Shown here: positions 42,125 through 53,984 of the stretch, piece after piece
Layout: the number at the start of each line of letters is the position of its first letter
How positions within the stretch are numbered: the stretch's first letter is position 1
Assembly (NCBI RefSeq): GCF_013401435.1
Contig: NZ_JACBGN010000014.1
Coordinates: forward strand, 1-53,984
DNA: 53,984 nucleotides
DNA from: Streptomyces sp. BR123
GTDB lineage: Bacteria > Actinomycetota > Actinomycetes > Streptomycetales > Streptomycetaceae
Direction of reading: 5' to 3'
The notes under the pieces: generated by a model
What the model saw: only the letters and a program-made list of their open reading frames with translations
The model's database searches: none
Told to the model about the DNA's origin: nothing
Position numbers and translations under genes: made by a program

Positions 42125-43186
42125 TTGAGTGACGAGCAGCGGATCACGAACGAGTACCTGGAGGGCAGCGCGGACCTCCTGCGTGAGGTGTGCGCCACCG
42201 GGCGCCGCTTCACCCGCGCCGAGCTGGAAGCCCGCCGCGACGCGGGCGAACGGGCCGCCGAGGCCGGCATCGGACTGCGGGCGCTCGTAAGGGCCCACCT
42301 GGCCATGACCCGGGAGATCCAGCCTGAGCTCCCCGTACGGGAGTTCGCCCACCTGCTCGGTGCGCTGGAGCAGGCGGTCGACGCGTTCGCGGAGGGGTAC
42401 GAGAGGGCCCAGCAGCAGGCGGTGCGGCAGCAGGAGGCCGCACGCCGGGAGTTCATCGACGACCTGCTGTACGGCGGCAGCGATCTGGGGCGGCTCGCGG
42501 AGCGGGCCGAGCGGTTCGGGCTGCGTCTGTCCCAGTCCCACGCGGTGGCGGTGGCCCAGGGGCCGGAGCCGTACGGCGACGGCTACAGCATGGTGCGGGG
42601 GATAGAGGCGGCCGTCCTGGCCCGCTTCGGCAACCGCAGCATCCTGCTGACCACCAAGGAGGGCCGGCTGATCTGCGTCGCCCCCGGTGACCGGCCTGAA
42701 GTGCTGGCCTACTTCGCGGAGCGGGCGTACGCCGCCACCGACGGCGGACTGGTCGCCATCGGCCGGGCCCACCCCGGTGCCGGGGGAGTGGTGCACTCCT
42801 ACGAGGAGGCCCTCAACGCCCTTGACCTCGCCCGACGCATCGAGCTGGACGGGCCGGTCCTGCACGCCGCGGACCTGCTCGTCTACCCGGTCCTCGGACG
42901 GGACCGCCAGGCCATGGCCGACCTGGTCGACACCGTTCTCGGCCCCCTCCAGGAGGCCCGCGGCGGCGCACGGCCGCTCGTCGACACCCTCCATGCCTAT
43001 TTCGACACGGGCTGCGTGGCCACTGACGCCGCCCGCCTGCTGTCGCTGAGCGTCCGTGCCCTCACCTACCGACTCGAACGCATCCACAAGCTCACGGGGG
43101 CCGATCCGGGCGATCCGCGTCACCGCTACACCCTGCAGACGGCCGTCATCGGCGCCCGGCTGCTGGACTGGCCGGAGAAGCGGTAG
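42125..43186 (+). CDS. PucR-family transcriptional regulator
   Basis: A 353-residue regulator. The N-terminal half is helical and acid-rich, the middle is a GGDEF-like degenerate domain, and the C-terminus has the PucR HTH_30 pattern: LVDTLHAYFDTGCVATDAARLLSLSVRALTYRLERIHKLTG. TTG start follows a G-rich AAAGGGCGGGG. Targets unknown; it lies between the double-RCK gene and the nhaA region, so control of ion transporters is possible. Confidence 0.85.
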   Translation: MSDEQRITNEYLEGSADLLREVCATGRRFTRAELEARRDAGERAAEAGIGLRALVRAHLAMTREIQPELPVREFAHLLGALEQAVDAFAEGYERAQQQAVRQQEAARREFIDDLLYGGSDLGRLAERAERFGLRLSQSHAVAVAQGPEPYGDGYSMVRGIEAAVLARFGNRSILLTTKEGRLICVAPGDRPEVLAYFAERAYAATDGGLVAIGRAHPGAGGVVHSYEEALNALDLARRIELDGPVLHAADLLVYPVLGRDRQAMADLVDTVLGPLQEARGGARPLVDTLHAYFDTGCVATDAARLLSLSVRALTYRLERIHKLTGADPGDPRHRYTLQTAVIGARLLDWPEKR

Positions 43187-43259
43187 CGGTCTGCGGCGTG
43201 CCCTTCAGCAGGAGCCTTCGTCGGCGGTGGCGGTGAGGTGACGGTCCCGCGGAGGAACT

Positions 43260-43450
43260 GACCACGGCTGTTCGGATCGGTGTCGCCCTCGACGTGGAAG
43301 AGGCGGGCCACCGGCACGTCCTCCTGCTGTGGGCCACGACGGAGAAGGCGGTGCAGACAGCGATCAGGGTGTACGCGGTGTCGCCCTGCGGGATGCCGGC
43401 CTGCAGGACCAGCAGGCCGTAAACCACCGACGCGAATCCTCGAGGAGCGC
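43260..43450 (-). pseudogene. CPA1 (NhaP-type) cation/proton antiporter C-terminal remnant
   Basis: On the minus strand, RGFASVVYGLLVLQAGIPQGDTAYTLIAVCTAFSVVAHS reads like the final membrane segment of NhaP/CPA1 antiporters. A small indel then shifts the frame, and the expected continuation DVPVARLFHVEGDTDP appears in a neighbouring frame. Nothing of the first 300 or so residues remains upstream: the nhaA 3' end is there instead. It is a truncated, frameshifted relic between nhaA and the PucR gene. Confidence 0.75.
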
Positions 43451-43512
43451 GGACCGATGGGGCTCCGCGCCCGGCGCAATCGGGCCGCCCTCCACCGCTG
43501 GGTCACGTCCGG

Positions 43513-44811
43513 TCAGCGTTCCGCAGCCGCGCGCTGGTAGATGTCGGGGATGCCGTCGGCGTCGGCGTCCAGCGTCTCCTCCTCGTACAGGCGCTTGTAC
43601 ACCTTGTTGCGGCGCCGCAGAAGGAGAGCGGCGAGGGCGGCGGCGGTGACGGAGCCGATGAGGACCGCGGCCTTGATCTGTTCGGTGACGGATTGGCCCG
43701 GGAAGGCGAGTTCGCCGATGAGGAGGGCGACGGTGAAGCCGATTCCGGCGAGGACGGACAGTCCGAAAACATCGGCCCAGGCGAGGTCCGGGTTGAGGCG
43801 GGCGCGGGTGAAGCGGGCGGCGAGGTAGGTGCCGCCGAACACGCCGAGGACCTTGCCGACGACCAGGCCGAGAACGACGCCCAGCGGCTCGGGCCGGGTG
43901 AACACGTCCGCGAGGGCACTCCCCGAGATGCTGACACCCGCGGCGAACAGGGCGAAGAGGGGGACGGCCACACCGGCGGAGAAGGGGTGGACGAGGTGGG
44001 AGACCCGGGCGCCGGGGGAGGCCTCTTCGCCCTTGTCGAGGGTCGTGCGAAGGAGCAGACCCATGGCGACGCCCGCGACGGTGGCGTGGACGCCGCTGTT
44101 GTACATCAGCGCCCAGATGGCGATGCCGAGCGGGACGTACCACCACCAGCCGCGAACGCGGAAGCGCTGGAGGGCGTAGAAGACGGCCAGCCCGGCGAAG
44201 GCGCCACCGAGGGCCCAGAAGTTCAGATCGTCCGTGAAGAAGATCGCGATGATCAGGATGGCGCCCAGGTCATCGACCACGGCCAGGGTGAGGAGGAAGG
44301 CGCGCAGGGCCGCGGGCAGATGCGTACTGATCACCGCGAGGACGGCCAGCGCGAAGGCGATGTCGGTGGCCATCGGCACGGCCCAGCCGCCGAGGCTGCC
44401 TCCGCCGAGGCCGGCGGTCAGCGCGTACACGGCGGCCGGCACGGCCATGCCGCACACGGCGGCGATCACCGGGAGGGCCGCGGTCGCCGGCGTACGGAGC
44501 TCACCGACGACGAGTTCACGCTTGAGCTCGATGCCCGCGACGAGGAAGAAGACGGCGAGGAGGCCGTCGGCGGTCCAGTGGCCGACGGAGAGGTCGAGGC
44601 CGAGGGCGGGTATGCCGAAGTGGAAGTCGCGCACCTGCTGGTACACGTCGCCGAGGGGGCTGTTGGCCCAGATCAGCGCGATGACGGCGGCGGCGAGGAG
44701 GACCAGGCCGCCGATGGTCTCGGTGCGCAGGGCCTCGGCGATGGCACGCCGCTCGGGCCAGGGCAGGAGGCCCAGGAACGGGGAGCGCTCGGGCGGCGGG
44801 GCAGCGGTCAT
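43513..44811 (-). CDS. nhaA: Na+/H+ antiporter NhaA
   Basis: About 432 residues with 12 hydrophobic segments. Landmarks are LIWANSPLGDVYQ, HWTADGLLAVFFLVAGIELKRELVVGEL, PMATDIAFALAVLA and the essential Asp pair in TLAVVDDLGAILIIAIFF. IGFTVALLIGELAF lies near the end, then a long charged tail with an Asp-rich DADADGIPDIYQ segment. ATG 44811 has GGAGG about 11 nt upstream; a longer frame to 44886 is less likely. It exports Na+ in exchange for protons at high pH or salt. Confidence 0.93.
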   Translation of the reverse strand: MTAAPPPERSPFLGLLPWPERRAIAEALRTETIGGLVLLAAAVIALIWANSPLGDVYQQVRDFHFGIPALGLDLSVGHWTADGLLAVFFLVAGIELKRELVVGELRTPATAALPVIAAVCGMAVPAAVYALTAGLGGGSLGGWAVPMATDIAFALAVLAVISTHLPAALRAFLLTLAVVDDLGAILIIAIFFTDDLNFWALGGAFAGLAVFYALQRFRVRGWWWYVPLGIAIWALMYNSGVHATVAGVAMGLLLRTTLDKGEEASPGARVSHLVHPFSAGVAVPLFALFAAGVSISGSALADVFTRPEPLGVVLGLVVGKVLGVFGGTYLAARFTRARLNPDLAWADVFGLSVLAGIGFTVALLIGELAFPGQSVTEQIKAAVLIGSVTAAALAALLLRRRNKVYKRLYEEETLDADADGIPDIYQRAAAER

Positions 44812-45005
44812 GACGGGGGAACCTCCGGGGCGTCGGCAGCATTGCGGGCACACGGCCCCAAGGACGCCGACCAGACTTCCCGGCACACCCCGCGTCCGCT
44901 CGTCGATGTGATGAGCATATTGACGCGTTCTTTACACCCTATCGGGAGGGACGGGATGTCGCCAGGGGGCTTTGACAAGCGGTGATGGTGTTCGGCGGCA
45001 GGGGA

Positions 45006-45050
45006 GAGGGCCCGTACCCGCCCAAGGCGCAAGGGTGGGTACGGGCCCTC
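45006..45050 (-). terminator. Perfect 14-bp hairpin terminator
   Basis: Arms GAGGGCCCGTACCC (45006-45019) and GGGTACGGGCCCTC (45037-45050) are perfectly complementary with a 17-nt loop. It starts 26 bp after the end of the alanine symporter gene on the minus strand and insulates it from nhaA. Confidence 0.8.
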
Positions 45051-45076
45051 AAGGAGCCGGGCCGCCGGGGGGACGG

Positions 45077-46618
45077 TCAGACGGTGGTCTTCACCGGCTC
45101 CTGGTCGGTGTCCTCGTCGCCGTCCGTGTCGAGGCCGGCGTCGCGGCGGCGGACGAAGTCGAGGAAGGTGTTGAGCTCCCGCTTGACCACGGGGGCCAGC
45201 AGGTACAGGCCGATGATGTTGATGACGGCGAGCATGAAGAGCACCGCGTCGGCCATGTCGATCAGGGTCTGCAGGGTCAGCAGCGAGCCGGCCACCGCGA
45301 CGAGCGTGTACATGACCTTGAAGGTGAGCTCACTGGCCTTGCTGCGGCCGAACAGGTGGGTCCAGGCCTTCATGCAGTAGTAACCCCAGGTCAGCACCGT
45401 GGAGATCGCGAACAGCATGACCGCGATGGTCAGGATGTACGGGAACCAGGGCAGGACGGTGGCGAAGGCGTCGGAGGTGATCGTGACGCCGCCGATGGAC
45501 TCGCCCTTGCGGGCCTCGCCCCAGCTGGCCGGGTTGGCGATCACGATCGTCAGCGCGGTCATGGTGCAGATGATCACGGTGTCGATGAACGGCTCCAGCA
45601 GGGCCACCAGGCCCTCGCTGGCGGGGTGCTTGGTCTTCACCGCGGAGTGGGCGATCGGGGCGGACCCGAGACCCGCCTCGTTGGAGAACGCGGCCCGCTT
45701 GAAGCCGATGATCAGCGCGCCGAGGACACCGCCGGCGACGCCCTGCGGGTTGAAGGCGCCCTCGATGATCGTGGAGATCGCGGACGGCACCGCGGAGACG
45801 TTCACCAGGATGACGACGAGGCAGGCGGCGATGTAGATGCCGGCCATGGCGGGGACGAGCTTGCTGGTGACGGAGGCGATGGAGCGGATGCCGCCGAGGA
45901 GCACGATGCCGACCAGTGCGGCGATCAGGATGCCGAAGAAGAGGGCGCCGGCCGAGGAGCCGAGCATGCCGGACTCGCCGCCGGTGACGGAGACCAGCTG
46001 GGCGTAGGACTGGTTGACCTGGAAGAGGTTGCCGCCGAAGAGTCCGAAGAACAGCACGAAGGCGGAGGCGAGGACGGCGAGGACCTTGCCGAGGGTCTTG
46101 CCGCGGGCACCGAAGCGCTCGGCCAGGCCCTTGGGCAGGTAGTGCATCGGGCCGCCGGAGACGGTGCCGTCGGCGTGCACCTCGCGGTACTTCACGCCGA
46201 GGGTCACCTCGACGAACTTCGTCGCCATGCCCAGCAGACCGCAGAGGATCATCCAGAAGGTGGCGCCGGGGCCGCCGATGGAGACCGCGACGGCGACACC
46301 GGCGATGTTGCCCAGACCGACCGTGCCCGAGACCGCGGCGGTCAGGGCCTGGAAGTGGTTGACCTCACCGGCCGAGCCCTTCTCGTCGTACTTGCCGCGG
46401 ACCACGTTCACCGCGAGGCGGAACTTGCGTATCTGCACGCCCCCGAACCAGGCCGTGAAGACGACACCGGCGACGACCAGCCAGGCGACGATCAGCGGGA
46501 GCTGAGTGCCCCCGACGGGGACGGAGTAGAAGACGACCTCGCCGAGCCACTTGGCTATGGGCTCGAAGAATCCGCTGACGGCTTCGTCGACGGAGTCGGT
46601 GAAGGAGTCGAGTGACAT
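45077..46618 (-). CDS. Sodium:alanine (AGCS) symporter
   Basis: A 513-residue amino acid:cation symporter. Family signatures include FQALTAAVSGTVGLGNIAGVAVAVSIGGPGATFWM, MATKFVEVTLGVKYR, GGPMHYL, FKRAAFSNEAGLGSAPIAHSAV and EPFIDTVIICTMTALTIV. Eleven or so hydrophobic segments are present, and the C-terminus is acidic. ATG at 46618 with CGAGG upstream. It imports alanine or glycine with Na+; beside nhaA this could help sodium cycling, but no shared operon exists because a terminator separates them. Confidence 0.93.
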   Translation of the reverse strand: MSLDSFTDSVDEAVSGFFEPIAKWLGEVVFYSVPVGGTQLPLIVAWLVVAGVVFTAWFGGVQIRKFRLAVNVVRGKYDEKGSAGEVNHFQALTAAVSGTVGLGNIAGVAVAVSIGGPGATFWMILCGLLGMATKFVEVTLGVKYREVHADGTVSGGPMHYLPKGLAERFGARGKTLGKVLAVLASAFVLFFGLFGGNLFQVNQSYAQLVSVTGGESGMLGSSAGALFFGILIAALVGIVLLGGIRSIASVTSKLVPAMAGIYIAACLVVILVNVSAVPSAISTIIEGAFNPQGVAGGVLGALIIGFKRAAFSNEAGLGSAPIAHSAVKTKHPASEGLVALLEPFIDTVIICTMTALTIVIANPASWGEARKGESIGGVTITSDAFATVLPWFPYILTIAVMLFAISTVLTWGYYCMKAWTHLFGRSKASELTFKVMYTLVAVAGSLLTLQTLIDMADAVLFMLAVINIIGLYLLAPVVKRELNTFLDFVRRRDAGLDTDGDEDTDQEPVKTTV

Positions 46619-47130
46619 GTGGCAAAACCTCGATGGCGCAGACCGGCCCCGTGCGGGGGGCGGTGTGAGAAGGCGGGCTTTGAGCGAACGCCGTTGTCCG
46701 ATCGGCGACCCGTGGCGCCGCCGGTTCGCGGACCCGAACCGGAGGAAGGCGCCTTGGTCGTGCTGATACTGCGAAGTGCTGCCCGGCCTGGTGGCGGCCG
46801 CGGCTCCGGAGTTCCGGCGAGGGATGGGCCGAAGCGGAGTTGCGTATTCCTAGCACGGTCTTTACGCCTTCTTTAGTGACGGGCGTCACAGTGCCTGGTT
46901 CTTTACGGTGTTTGCCCTGGTTCGGAGATGCGATCGTGATCCGGATCTGAGGTTCTGCTGAGCGAACGAGCGGCTCACTCCGCCGCGTCCGTGCCACCGC
47001 CGGTGTGCCGAGCGGGGCGCGTCGCCGCTCACCGGGCCCGGCCCGCTGGTAGGCAGTCACCAGCAGCTGGCCAGGAGAGACCTATCCGCCCGAGGGCCCG
47101 GGGGCCCGAGACGACCATGGAGGAACCCGG
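46619..47130. other. Divergent intergenic region with palindrome
   Basis: About 510 bp between the alanine symporter and the ion channel gene. It contains the perfect 14-bp palindrome GTGACGGGCGTCAC (46876-46889), flanked by three CTTTA-type repeats (GGTCTTTACG, CTTCTTTAG, GGTTCTTTACG, about 46857-46907). The nonamer GTTCTTTAC at 46898-46906 also occurs upstream of nhaA (44927-44935). These look like transcription-factor sites for the symporter; the regulator is unknown. No gene is supported here. Confidence 0.45.
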
Positions 47131-48003
47131 ATGGGCTGGCCGGTGACCGCCGCGGGTGCGGCGTTGGTGCTGATCGTCCTCCGGGACGTGTTCCACACCC
47201 TGTGGCACCCGACCCGCCACGGGGGCCTGAGCCGCCTGGTCATGACCGCGGTGTGGCGCCTGTCGAAGACGTCCCGACGCCGTCGGAGCACCGGGCTCGC
47301 CGGCCCCATCGGGATGGCCGCCGTCGTCGCCACCTGGTCCCTGACCGCGGTCCTCGGCTGGGCCCTCGTGTACTGGCCGCACATGCCGGAAGGCTTCACC
47401 TACGCCCCCGGCCTGCGGCCCGCCGAGCACTCCGGGTTCGTGGACGCGCTGTACGTCTCCCTGGTCCACATCTCCACGCTCGGCCTGGGTGACATCGCCC
47501 CCGCCGAAGGCTGGTTGAGGATCGCCGCCCCGCTGGAGGCCTTGGCCGGCTTCGCGCTGCTGAGCGCCACGGTGGCCTGGACGCTGGGCATCTTCCCGGC
47601 CCTGGGCCGCCGCCGCGCCCTCGCACTGCGGATCTCGCACCTGGTCCGCACCCACCCCGCGACGGACCAGGTCGACGCCGACGCCGGCGCCGAGATCCTC
47701 GACAGCCTCTCCTCCGACATCTCCGTGGTCTGCGTCGACTTCCTCCAGTACGCCGAGTCGTACTACTTCCACGACGGTGACGACGCCATCTCGCTCGCCC
47801 GCCAGCTCCCGGGCGCCATGAACCTCGCGGACCAGGCATCAGCCGCCCGGCATCCCGACGTGAGGATGTCGGCGGCCGTACTGCGTGCCGCGTTGGACGA
47901 CCTGGCCGCGATCCTCGACCACCGCTTCCTGCACACCCAAGGGGTGGCCCGCCAGGTGTTCGCGGCCTTCGCCCGTGACCACGGTTACCCGGAAGCGCCC
48001 TGA
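47131..48003 (+). CDS. Two-helix ion channel family protein
   Basis: A 290-residue membrane protein. Hydrophobic helices lie at about 3-25, 65-88 and 128-155. The re-entrant loop ALYVSLVHISTLGLGDIAPAEGWL matches an Ion_trans_2 pore with TLGLGD instead of TVGYGD. The cytosolic C-terminal half is helical and has no RCK domain. Start is ATG at 47131 with GAGGAACCCGG upstream. Ion selectivity is uncertain because the filter is unusual. Divergent from the symporter. Confidence 0.75.
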   Translation: MGWPVTAAGAALVLIVLRDVFHTLWHPTRHGGLSRLVMTAVWRLSKTSRRRRSTGLAGPIGMAAVVATWSLTAVLGWALVYWPHMPEGFTYAPGLRPAEHSGFVDALYVSLVHISTLGLGDIAPAEGWLRIAAPLEALAGFALLSATVAWTLGIFPALGRRRALALRISHLVRTHPATDQVDADAGAEILDSLSSDISVVCVDFLQYAESYYFHDGDDAISLARQLPGAMNLADQASAARHPDVRMSAAVLRAALDDLAAILDHRFLHTQGVARQVFAAFARDHGYPEAP

Positions 48004-48320
48004 GGCCGAACCGAAGCCCCGGCGGGCCGACTCGATCGCACCCCCACGGCCCCGGGTCCCGTCGCCCACGGCGCCGACCGCCGCACCTCCGCGACCGGCC
48101 GACCCGGAGGTGCTGATCCCCGGCCGTCAAAGCAGGGGGCTCCGGGAACTCAACACCGCATCGGCGTGATGGTGCACCGGTCGGCAATCGGTCAGCGTGG
48201 CTCCTCCAAGACCTGGTGACGGCTGGCCGGCTGACCGGACATGCGAATCGTTGTATGGTGCGAAGACCGCCCTTGACCTGCGGAAAGCAGGCAGGGAGCA
48301 GACAAACCGGGAGATTCTCC
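48004..48320. other. Intergenic region upstream of panD
   Basis: About 317 bp with no supported gene. A promoter-like pair close to panD is listed separately. No hairpin terminator is obvious after the channel gene. Confidence 0.4.
48231..48259 (+). promoter_or_regulatory. Candidate panD promoter
   Basis: CTGACC at 48231-48236, a 17-bp spacer, and TATGGT at 48254-48259 resemble the housekeeping consensus TTGACN-N17-TANNNT. The leader to the panD start would be about 55 nt. Identified by eye only. Confidence 0.45.
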
Positions 48321-48740
48321 ATGCTTCGCACCATGTTCAAGTCCAAGATCCACCGGGCTACCGTCACGCAGGCCGATCTGCACTACGTCGGTTCCGTGAC
48401 CGTCGACGCCGATCTGCTCGACGCCGCCGATCTGCTGCCCGGGGAGCTCGTCCACATCGTCGACATCACCAACGGGGCGAGGCTGGAGACGTACGTCATC
48501 GAGGGCGAGCGGGGGTCCGGGGTCATCGGGATCAACGGAGCCGCCGCGCACCTCGTGCACCCGGGCGACCTGGTCATCCTCATCAGCTACGCGCAGGTCG
48601 AGGACGCCGAGGCTCGGGGGTTCACGCCGCGCGTCGTGCACGTGGACGCGCAGAACCGCATCGTGGAGCTGGGCGCGGACCCGTCCGCGCCGGTGCCGGG
48701 CACGGACCAGGAGCGCAGCCCCCACGCGGTGGCTGTCTGA
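48321..48740 (+). CDS. panD: Aspartate 1-decarboxylase
   Basis: A 139-residue pyruvoyl enzyme that converts L-aspartate to beta-alanine for pantothenate and CoA. The self-cleavage site Gly24-Ser25 ([10 protein letters not shown]) gives the pyruvoyl group. Other conserved parts are [40 protein letters not shown] and [16 protein letters not shown] lies 7-11 nt upstream of the ATG. It heads a compact run with a GNAT and a racemase-family gene. Confidence 0.95.
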   Translation: MLRTMFKSKIHRATVTQADLHYVGSVTVDADLLDAADLLPGELVHIVDITNGARLETYVIEGERGSGVIGINGAAAHLVHPGDLVILISYAQVEDAEARGFTPRVVHVDAQNRIVELGADPSAPVPGTDQERSPHAVAV

Positions 48741-48755
48741 GGGGAGTCGGGGACC

Positions 48756-49109
48756 ATGACGCAGGCCGGTTCGATCGAGTTCAAAGACCAGCGGGACGCC
48801 GGAAGGCTGCTCGCCCTGGAGAACGGCGAGGCCGTCGGCATCGTCGCGTACTTCGTGCTCGACCGGGAGCCCGGCGCGCTCGTGGCCGTCCACACCGTCG
48901 TCGAGCCCGGCCACGAGGGGCGGGGGATCGCCGGGCACCTGGTCCAGGCCTTCTATCGGATCGCCGCCGCCGAAGGCGTCCCCGTGGTCCCGCTCTGCCC
49001 CTACGCCGCGAGCTGGGCCGCCCGGCACCCCGACCAGGCGCCCGCGGCCCCGGCCGAGGTGGTCGCCGCGGCCAGGGCGCAGCTGGACGCCAGCCCCGAC
49101 CTGTGGTGA
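48756..49109 (+). CDS. YjdJ-type GNAT acetyltransferase-like protein
   Basis: A 117-residue small GNAT. HTVVEPGHEGRGIAGHLVQAFYRIA is the acetyl-CoA loop, and VPLCPYAASWAARHP is the C-terminal CPY...RHP feature of the YjdJ-like group. It starts 15 bp after panD and overlaps the next gene by 4 bp (GTGA). Enterobacteria use a different GNAT (PanZ) to mature PanD; this protein is of another subgroup, so the neighbourhood is suggestive but not evidence of the same role. Substrate unknown. Confidence 0.82.
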   Translation: MTQAGSIEFKDQRDAGRLLALENGEAVGIVAYFVLDREPGALVAVHTVVEPGHEGRGIAGHLVQAFYRIAAAEGVPVVPLCPYAASWAARHPDQAPAAPAEVVAAARAQLDASPDLW

Positions 49110-49762
49110 CGGGCCTGACCCTGCTGCACACCTCTGCGGTCCACGTCCCCGTCTTCGACGCGCTGCGGGATCGTGACCACCCCGGGGCCGTGCTGCGCCA
49201 CCTCGTGGTGCCGGAGCTGCTGGACCGGGCCCGCGCGAAGGGCCCGGAGTCGGTGGCTCCGGACCTGCGGGAGCTGCTGGCGGGCTCCGCCGGCCCGGTG
49301 CTCGTGACCTGCTCGACGATCGGGGCGGTCGCGGAGTCCCTGGCCGGGGAGTTGGGGGTGCTGGTGCTGCGGGTCGACCGGCCGATGGCCGCGGCCGCCG
49401 TCCGCGCCGGCCCGCGGATCACCGTACTGGCGGCCCTGGAGTCGACCCTGGGGCCGACCGAAGCCCTGCTCGCCGAGGAGACGGACGGCCGCCCGGCGGT
49501 GATCACGACCCGTGTCGTCGCCGGGGCCTGGGACCGCTTCGAGGCGGGGGACGGCGCCGGCTACCTGGCGCTGGTGGCCGAGGCCGCGGACGCCGTGGCC
49601 GACGCGGACGTCATCGTCCTGGCACAGGCCTCCATGGCCGGCGCCGCGGCCCTCGCCGCCACCTCCGTGCCGGTACTCTCCAGCCCGGCCCCGGGACTGG
49701 CCGCCGCCATTGCGGCGGCCGGGCATCCTGCCGCGGTCGATACTCCGCAGGGCGCTTGTTGA
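49106..49762 (+). CDS. Asp/Glu racemase superfamily protein
   Basis: A 218-residue protein of the aspartate/glutamate/hydantoin racemase fold. The first catalytic region is VLVTCSTIGAVAE, with a Cys. The second, expected to have another Cys, reads VIVLAQASMAGAA with Gln-Ala-Ser, so a two-base Cys/Cys racemase is unlikely. It may act as a one-Cys lyase/isomerase or bind a ligand. It is translated by overlap with the GNAT gene, three genes from the start of panD, whose substrate is L-aspartate. Start is GTG inside the GNAT stop. Confidence 0.75.
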   Translation: MTGLTLLHTSAVHVPVFDALRDRDHPGAVLRHLVVPELLDRARAKGPESVAPDLRELLAGSAGPVLVTCSTIGAVAESLAGELGVLVLRVDRPMAAAAVRAGPRITVLAALESTLGPTEALLAEETDGRPAVITTRVVAGAWDRFEAGDGAGYLALVAEAADAVADADVIVLAQASMAGAAALAATSVPVLSSPAPGLAAAIAAAGHPAAVDTPQGAC

Positions 49763-49849
49763 TCACGGGGACACGCGCTCGCGCGTGACCGGGGCCCGCC
49801 CGTCGGCCCGTCACTGCGGGTCGCCGATCCCGTCGGTCCGGACCTGCTG

Positions 49850-50053
49850 GTGAAGCAGCGCGGGCGGCTCCGGGCATACCTCGGCAGCGGCGCCGTGCCG
49901 CTGCTCGACGCCCTCGGCCCGTCCGCCCCTCGGCAAGGGCGACTGGCCTTGGCCGTCGGGCCCGACCTGTGGGCCGTCGGCGGCGACGGCAGGGTCGTGG
50001 CCTTCCGCGGCAGCGCCATTGGCGTCGAGGCGGGCCCGGCCTCCGGCCGCTGA
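49850..50053 (+). CDS. Possible small ORF, unrecognised
   Basis: A 67-codon frame with GTG start and a plausible protein-like composition (GSGAVPLLDALGPSAP, LALAVGPDLWAVGGDGRVVAF). The same frame is open without a stop back to the racemase terminator, so the true start could be earlier. No clear ribosome binding site or family. Listed with low confidence. Confidence 0.3.
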   Translation: MKQRGRLRAYLGSGAVPLLDALGPSAPRQGRLALAVGPDLWAVGGDGRVVAFRGSAIGVEAGPASGR

Positions 50054-50101
50054 TCCGGCCCAGGGAGGCGTACCTGCCCGGATCCGGGGAAGGTGGGGCT
50101 T

Positions 50102-53984
<3,883 letters not shown>

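Noticed and set aside
48756..49109. GNAT next to panD as PanZ/PanM, the PanD maturation factor
   Set aside because: The CPY...RHP C-terminus belongs to the YjdJ-like group, and actinobacterial PanD is generally regarded as self-processing; position alone is not enough.

Overview
The window is very GC-rich, with G/C-ending codons, GTG/TTG starts, dense 4-bp start/stop overlaps and families typical of Streptomyces (SpoIIE-type phosphatases, discrete ketosynthases, an Rpf cell-wall hydrolase, PspA/PspAA/PspAB). It is most likely a chromosomal segment of a Streptomyces or close relative. No rRNA, tRNA, CRISPR array, transposase or integrase was seen.

Layout. (1) 1-6.4 kb: a secreted DUF3574 protein, a GAF-SpoIIE phosphatase, an orphan solute-binding lipoprotein and a large membrane-anchored PAS-GAF-SpoIIE-kinase switch protein. 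(2) 6.4-14.6 kb: a coupled narGHJI respiratory nitrate reductase operon on the minus strand, followed by an unrecognised coupled ORF and preceded by a wrecked hemerythrin/narI remnant. (3) 14.6-31.7 kb: a biosynthetic island. Minus strand: aldehyde dehydrogenase, GNAT, P450, and separately an EF-hand protein. Plus strand: imine reductase, class III aminotransferase, cyclase-like START protein, ACP, two ketosynthases, HDAC-like deacetylase, AMP-ligase. These are followed by a convergent malonyl transferase, a large LuxR-type regulator and a LOG-family protein. (4) 31.7-36.3 kb: a secreted DUF305 protein and the envelope-stress operon pspA-pspAA-htpX-pspAB. (5) 35.7-37.2 kb: a TetR regulator divergent from a methyltransferase, with palindromic operators between them. 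(6) 37.5-48 kb: an ion-homeostasis neighbourhood (TrkH/KtrB, TrkA/KtrA, a double-RCK channel-like protein, PucR regulator, a CPA1 antiporter remnant, NhaA, an alanine/Na+ symporter, an ion channel). (7) 48.3-54 kb: panD, GNAT and Asp/Glu-racemase-family genes, two small uncertain ORFs, gnd, an Rpf-LysM-M23 hydrolase and a DMT transporter cut by the window end.

The most interesting part is the 14.6-31.7 kb island. It has two ketosynthases that both keep the Cys-His-His triad (no chain-length factor), one ACP, its own malonyl transferase and a carboxylate-activating ligase, placed in one coupled operon with an aminotransferase and an imine reductase. The logic suggests a short, non-aromatic or lightly cyclised polyketide that is aminated, closes to a cyclic imine and is reduced to a saturated N-heterocycle, then modified by P450, aldehyde dehydrogenase and acetyl/deacetyl enzymes. 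The product is unknown to me. The two ketosynthase genes share a 338-bp almost identical 5' segment, pointing to recent duplication or gene conversion.
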